Source of the DNA: an uncultured Coprococcus sp.
Lineage (GTDB): Bacteria; Bacillota; Clostridia; Lachnospirales; Lachnospiraceae
Length of the DNA stretch: 55,685 nucleotides
Direction: 5' to 3'
Assembly (NCBI GenBank): GCA_947632705.1
Contig: CANRQE010000009.1
Span: forward strand, 1 to 55,685
Shown: piece after piece, positions 51,814 through 55,685 of the stretch
Numbering within the stretch: position 1 is the first letter of the stretch
How the letters are laid out: every line of letters starts with the position of its first letter
Translations under genes and position numbers: made by a program
The notes under the pieces: model-generated
What the model was told of the DNA's origin: nothing
Database searches by the model: none
The model's input: the letters and a program-made list of their open reading frames with translations, nothing else

Positions 51814-54008
51814 AGAAAGTAAAAAGAAGATCTGTTATTATAATCATTGCCTTCTTTCTTATACTGGGGCTTTCGGTTTATACGGCTATATTCGGTATAG
51901 GTGACAGAGGAAAAGCAGAGTATATCAAGCTGGGACTTGATCTGGAAGGCGGATTGAGCGTCACCTATGAGATTCAGGATGAGGATTATACGAAGGCTGA
52001 TGTGGATGATACCCGTTATAAGCTTGGGAAACGTATTGACAGCCATACAACGGAGTATACCGTGTACGAGGAGGGAAACGGCAAACTTACATGCGAGATT
52101 CCGGGCGTAGACAATGCGGAGGAGATTCTGGAGGATTTAAGTGTAGAAGGAAAACTGGAATTTCTTGATCCTGCAAATTATCAGCTCTGGGCAACAGGGC
52201 AGGAATATGTGCCGGCGCTTACCGGTGATGATATCAAGGGTGCAGAAGCAGGAATCCGTGAAGATGATAACGGTATCAGCGATAATGTTGTAGCTTTGAC
52301 ATTTACGGATGAAGGTGCTGAAAAATTTGAAGCCGTAACGGCGGCAAATGTGGGAGATATCGTATATATCATATATGATAATGAGATGGTCAGTGCACCC
52401 AGGGTGAAGACGGCAATCTCCGGAGGGAATGCTGAAATCAATAAGATCGGTTCCTATGAGGAAGCTGACCAGCTTGCGACGACAATCCGTATCGGTGCTC
52501 TGCCGCTGACCTTGAAGCAGGTACGTTCCAATATTGTAGGCGCAACACTGGGTACTGATGCGATCAGTACCTCAATCAAGGCAGGTATTATCGGAATTAT
52601 TCTTGTGTTTATTATTATGATCGTCATTTACAGGGTGCCGGGTGTGGTTGCATCTCTGTCTTTGACGTTTTATACCTTCCTGGTTCTTCTTGTCATGAAT
52701 CTGTTTAATGTGACCCTGACGCTTCCCGGTCTTGCAGGTATCATTCTTTCCATCGGTATGGCGGTAGATGCAAATGTTATTATATTTACCCGTATCAAGG
52801 AAGAGCTGGCGGCGGGAACAGCTGTAAAGCAGGCAGTCAGCAATGGATTCCACAATGCGTTATCTGCAATTTTAGACGGAAATATTACGACCCTGATTGC
52901 AGCGCTTGTATTGGGAATTTTCGGTACCGGTACAATCAAAGGCTTTGCAATTACACTTGGTATCGGTATTGTATTGTCAGTATTTACGGCGCTGATCGTT
53001 ACCCAGCTGCTTCTGAATTCTCTGGTAAATCTGGGATTAAAGAATGTCAAATGCTTTGGTGTGGCGAAGGAGCCGAAGAAAACCAATTTTGTTAAGGCCG
53101 GCAAATTCTGTGCAATTGCCTCCGTATTAGTTATGATTGTAGGTTTTGTATTTCTGCCGATCTACAAATCCTCAAAGGGCAGCGCGTTAAATCTCAGTAT
53201 TGATTTTGCAGGCGGTACGTCTATTACGGCAGAGTTTGACAGGAGTTATACTTTATCAGAAGCAGAAACTTTGATTGTTCCTGTCATAGCAGATGCTGCA
53301 GGAATCAGTGAGGCAGATATATCGGTTCAGACAGTTGCGGGTACGAATGAAATTGTATTTAAGACAACAGAGCTGACCGATAACGGTGATGATTCTCAGA
53401 TGACAATGGTAAAAAATGCGTTGGCGGAAAACTTCCAGGCAACTGTTTCCTCGGCCGACAGTATCAGCGGCGCCGTCAGTGGCGAGATGAGCAGAAATGC
53501 AATTTTTTCCGTTATATTAGCTGCGATTCTGATGCTGCTATATATTGCGGTCCGTTTCAAGGATTTCAAGTTTGGTGCCAGTGCGGTGCTTGCACTGTTA
53601 CATGATGTACTGATTGTCTTTGTTGTATATATCATATTCCGTCTGTCAGTTGGTAATACATGTATTGCATGTATGCTTACAATTGTGGGTTATTCTATCA
53701 ATGCAACGATTATTATCTTTGACAGAATACGTGAGAATATGGCGAAGATTGATACCAAAAAACAGGGCTATACAGATCTGGTCAATCAGAGTATCAATCA
53801 GACCTTTACCAGAACCATATATACATCCCTGACGACCTTTGTCATGGTGCTGGTACTGTTTATCTTAGGCGTTGCATCCATTAAGGAGTTTGCAGTTACC
53901 CTGATGGCAGGTATACTTGTAGGTGCGTATTCTTCTGTTTGTATTACAGGTCCGATGTGGTATTTTATGAAGACAAAGCTGTCAAAGAAAGAGAAAACTG
54001 CGAAGTAA
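51810..54008 (+). CDS. secDF: Protein translocase subunit SecDF (fused)
   Basis: This 732-residue fusion of SecD (about 1-415) and SecF (about 430-732) has about 12 membrane helices and two large outer domains. SecDF uses the proton motive force to pull exported proteins through SecYEG. Motifs: GLDLEGGLSVTYEI and IGMAVDANVIIFTRIKEEL in the SecD half, LSIDFAGGTSITAEF and IGYSINATIIIFDRIREN in the SecF half. Fused SecDF next to SCIFF genes is the usual clostridial arrangement. It is translationally coupled to scfB. Confidence 0.96.
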   Translation: MKKVKRRSVIIIIAFFLILGLSVYTAIFGIGDRGKAEYIKLGLDLEGGLSVTYEIQDEDYTKADVDDTRYKLGKRIDSHTTEYTVYEEGNGKLTCEIPGVDNAEEILEDLSVEGKLEFLDPANYQLWATGQEYVPALTGDDIKGAEAGIREDDNGISDNVVALTFTDEGAEKFEAVTAANVGDIVYIIYDNEMVSAPRVKTAISGGNAEINKIGSYEEADQLATTIRIGALPLTLKQVRSNIVGATLGTDAISTSIKAGIIGIILVFIIMIVIYRVPGVVASLSLTFYTFLVLLVMNLFNVTLTLPGLAGIILSIGMAVDANVIIFTRIKEELAAGTAVKQAVSNGFHNALSAILDGNITTLIAALVLGIFGTGTIKGFAITLGIGIVLSVFTALIVTQLLLNSLVNLGLKNVKCFGVAKEPKKTNFVKAGKFCAIASVLVMIVGFVFLPIYKSSKGSALNLSIDFAGGTSITAEFDRSYTLSEAETLIVPVIADAAGISEADISVQTVAGTNEIVFKTTELTDNGDDSQMTMVKNALAENFQATVSSADSISGAVSGEMSRNAIFSVILAAILMLLYIAVRFKDFKFGASAVLALLHDVLIVFVVYIIFRLSVGNTCIACMLTIVGYSINATIIIFDRIRENMAKIDTKKQGYTDLVNQSINQTFTRTIYTSLTTFVMVLVLFILGVASIKEFAVTLMAGILVGAYSSVCITGPMWYFMKTKLSKKEKTAK

Positions 54009-54055
54009 TGCGGATACGGATATAAAAAGGACTGCCTTTTGTAATTTTGAAGGGA

Positions 54056-54101
54056 ACCCCTTTTGTTAGACAAAACATGAGTCTAATGAAAGGGGTCTTT
54101 T
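54056..54101. terminator. Terminator between secDF and the anion permease
   Basis: accccttt (54056-54063) pairs with aaaggggt (54089-54096), and ttagac pairs with gtctaa inside. CTTTT follows on the plus strand. The convergent arrangement suggests it serves both genes. Confidence 0.75.
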
Positions 54102-54139
54102 CATGACATGAAATCTTGATTGTTATGTTGTTTTTCTGT

Positions 54140-55297
54140 TTAACTGCATATCATTGCAATGGTGAGAAACAGCAGGAGTCCGGCAATATTGACCAGCGTA
54201 AAAAATCCAAGATATCGTCCGCTGCCTGCATGTTTGGTTTTCATATACAGACGAAAGGAGATCAGACTGGCGAGGGAAGCAATCGGCGTACCCAGACCGC
54301 CGATGTCAGTTCCAAGCAGCAGACTTTTCCAGTTATCTGTAAATCCTGAGAGGAGCACGGCGGCAGGTACGTTGCTGATAACCTGGCTGGTCAATGCAGA
54401 GACAAGAAGCGGCTGCTTAGCCAGTACATCCTGTAAAAACGTCCGGACACTCCCGAGAGCACCGATATTTCCTGCAAAAATAAAGAAACATACAAAGGTC
54501 ATAAGCAGGCCGTAATCAATTTTTTTAAACAGAGGACGGTCTGTCAGAAGTAACGCAAGACATACGACAATAAACAGTATCTTATAGTGAAGTACATGGA
54601 AAACCGACAGCAGGCAAAGAACGAACAGCAGGATATAAAGCAGAATACGCCGATGATCTGCCAGAGCGGACTGTTCAGGCAGTGTCACGTCCAGTTCTTT
54701 TTTCGGAGAAAATAAGACGCTGACACAAAGCAGCGGCAGTGCCATAAGCGTAAAAGGGAATACGGTTTTAAAAAAACTGCCTGCGGAAAGCTGAAAGGCG
54801 GAATAAAGATATAGATTTTGCGGATTTCCGACCGGAGTTGCCATGCTTCCGAGATTAGCGGCGACAGTCTGCATAACGAGAACAAAAATCATATACTGCT
54901 GTTGTCCGGTAAGCTCCAGAACGAGAATTGCGAACGGAACAAATGTGATCAGTGCAACATCATTTGTAACAAGCATGGAAGTAAAAAACGGTAATAAGAT
55001 CAAAAGCAGGAACAGAATCCTTCTCTGTTTTTTTCCGTTTAACAGACGGCCGGCCAGCCATGAAAAAAGACCATGCGCCTGTAATCCTGCCACTACGGAC
55101 ATCAGGCAGAACAGGAGTACCAGCACACGAAAGTCAATATACGAAAAATAAGCCTCGGATGGCGGTACAAAGAAGGCAGAGACCAGCATGCAGAGGCCGG
55201 AAGCGGCGAGGACGGGTTCTTTTTTTAAAGCATGCAAAAGCAAGTGATACCTTTCCTTTATTTTATGACTGTCCATGCTCTCTGACTGTTGATTCAT
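54140..55297 (-). CDS. SLC13/ArsB-like anion permease
   Basis: This 385-residue membrane protein has about 11 helices and belongs to the ArsB/CitM/SLC13 ion transporter superfamily. Two inverted-repeat hairpin regions are visible: LVTNDVALITFVPFA with GSMATPVGNPQN (residues about 110-165), and SNVPAAVLLSGFT with GTPIASLASLIS near the C-terminus. These N-P-x and SNxPA turns normally form the anion-binding site. The substrate could be a dicarboxylate, phosphate/sulfate or another anion. It has its own minus-strand promoter and a taggaga Shine-Dalgarno. Confidence 0.87.
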   Translation of the reverse strand: MNQQSESMDSHKIKERYHLLLHALKKEPVLAASGLCMLVSAFFVPPSEAYFSYIDFRVLVLLFCLMSVVAGLQAHGLFSWLAGRLLNGKKQRRILFLLLILLPFFTSMLVTNDVALITFVPFAILVLELTGQQQYMIFVLVMQTVAANLGSMATPVGNPQNLYLYSAFQLSAGSFFKTVFPFTLMALPLLCVSVLFSPKKELDVTLPEQSALADHRRILLYILLFVLCLLSVFHVLHYKILFIVVCLALLLTDRPLFKKIDYGLLMTFVCFFIFAGNIGALGSVRTFLQDVLAKQPLLVSALTSQVISNVPAAVLLSGFTDNWKSLLLGTDIGGLGTPIASLASLISFRLYMKTKHAGSGRYLGFFTLVNIAGLLLFLTIAMICS

Positions 55298-55367
55298 TCT
55301 TCTTCTCCTATTTAAAAGTATGTGGGTACGGATTCCTTTTTGGTCGTATCATCATCCGGTGCCTTTA

Positions 55368-55397
55368 AGTTTAGCACATATATCCTCAGTTTGTCAC
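55368..55397 (-). promoter_or_regulatory. Candidate promoter of the anion permease gene
   Basis: On the minus strand GTGACA (55397-55392) and an extended -10 TGC-TAAACT (TAAACT at 55373-55368) are spaced 18 bases apart. Confidence 0.35.
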
Positions 55398-55511
55398 TAT
55401 AGACCTCCTGGTTTTTCACATTTAACAGTCGGTATTCAAAATAGATTGGAATGAAAAGAGAGGAAATCACAAAAACAACATATATCCTCTACAATTTATT
55501 CACTATTTTAT

Positions 55512-55520
55512 TGATATAAT
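55512..55520 (+). promoter_or_regulatory. Extended -10 promoter of the edge gene
   Basis: TGA-TATAAT lies 72 bases before the start codon in an AT-rich gap; the -35 is weak. The gap 55298-55592 contains this and the divergent permease promoter but no other recognised element. Confidence 0.5.
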
Positions 55521-55592
55521 TTTCTTGTGGGATTATTCAATAGAAACGTATAAAATCAATTTTGGAAAATGAATACTAAAACGGGAGGATTT

Positions 55593-55685
55593 ATGAATAA
55601 GAGATTTATAAAAAATGTTATAAGTATTGTTTTAATTTTACTGATGTGTGGTGCAGTTTTCCTTACAATGAATTCTGCTAAAAAT
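55593..55685 (+). CDS. Partial exported or membrane protein (cut by window edge)
   Basis: The first 31 codons follow a gggagg Shine-Dalgarno (8-base spacing). They encode MNKRFIKN and a hydrophobic run, VISIVLILLMCGAVFLT, a typical signal peptide or membrane anchor. The Cys inside the hydrophobic core (LMCG) is not a clean lipobox position. The rest lies outside the window, so no function can be given. Confidence 0.6.
   Translation, partial: MNKRFIKNVISIVLILLMCGAVFLTMNSAKN

Noticed and set aside
1..55685. tRNA, rRNA, insertion sequences, prophage or CRISPR
   Set aside because: No cloverleaf-like sequence, transposase motif, phage gene set or spacer array was recognised by eye; a tRNAscan or Infernal run would be the proper test.

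Overview
The window looks like a chromosomal segment of a Gram-positive, anaerobic clostridial bacterium, most likely a Lachnospiraceae member. The reasons are the SCIFF peptide with its radical SAM maturase next to a fused SecDF, the order Orn/Lys/Arg decarboxylase - tmk - holB - ricT - trmN6 - rsmI, strong AGGAGG ribosome binding sites, several GTG/TTG starts, and a Ser/Thr kinase - PP2C - FHA locus. No rRNA, tRNA, CRISPR array, transposase or phage module was recognised.

Layout. 1-1620: an acyl carrier protein and a protein resembling the BtrH-type acyltransferase fold but with no cysteine where the nucleophile is expected. 1765-4112: a LOG-family protein, an AlkD-like DNA glycosylase, and a membrane-anchored PTS EIIB-EIIA protein that keeps the EIIB cysteine but has lost both EIIA histidines. 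4275-9783: a peptide-modification (RiPP) locus with an AgrC-like sensor kinase, a SPASM radical SAM enzyme, a large exported sensor/binding protein, and a 58-residue precursor-like peptide with paired cysteines. 9860-11427 (minus): a second histidine kinase whose response regulator is a decayed pseudogene. 11648-20462: an AT-rich orphan gene, a lipoprotein, a YczE-type membrane protein, a MATE exporter, an L,D-transpeptidase, HflX and a repeat-bearing membrane protein. 20495-34519: mostly housekeeping genes (aroD, an oxidoreductase, the tmk-rsmI cluster, a prepilin-type peptidase, an acyl-CoA ligase, lysA, a metal-binding HMA protein, cyclophilin, MltG).

34660-48964 is the most unusual block. 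One promoter appears to drive six same-strand genes: two proteins with an N-terminal DUF6382-like region and a C-terminal FHA domain, a PP2C phosphatase, a transmembrane Ser/Thr kinase with a TPR-like outer part, a small membrane protein whose tail carries eleven T-x-[VI]-L motifs in acidic repeats, and a 2248-residue membrane-anchored Ig-like surface protein. FHA domains read phosphothreonine with selectivity at the +3 residue, so I infer that the tail is a multivalent phospho-docking array. It would be written by the kinase, erased by the phosphatase and read by the FHA proteins, possibly reporting the state of the giant surface protein.

49052-55685: a HAD phosphatase, then the SCIFF system (TIGR04086-like membrane protein, scfA, scfB) followed by secDF, a minus-strand anion permease and the start of an exported protein at the right edge.
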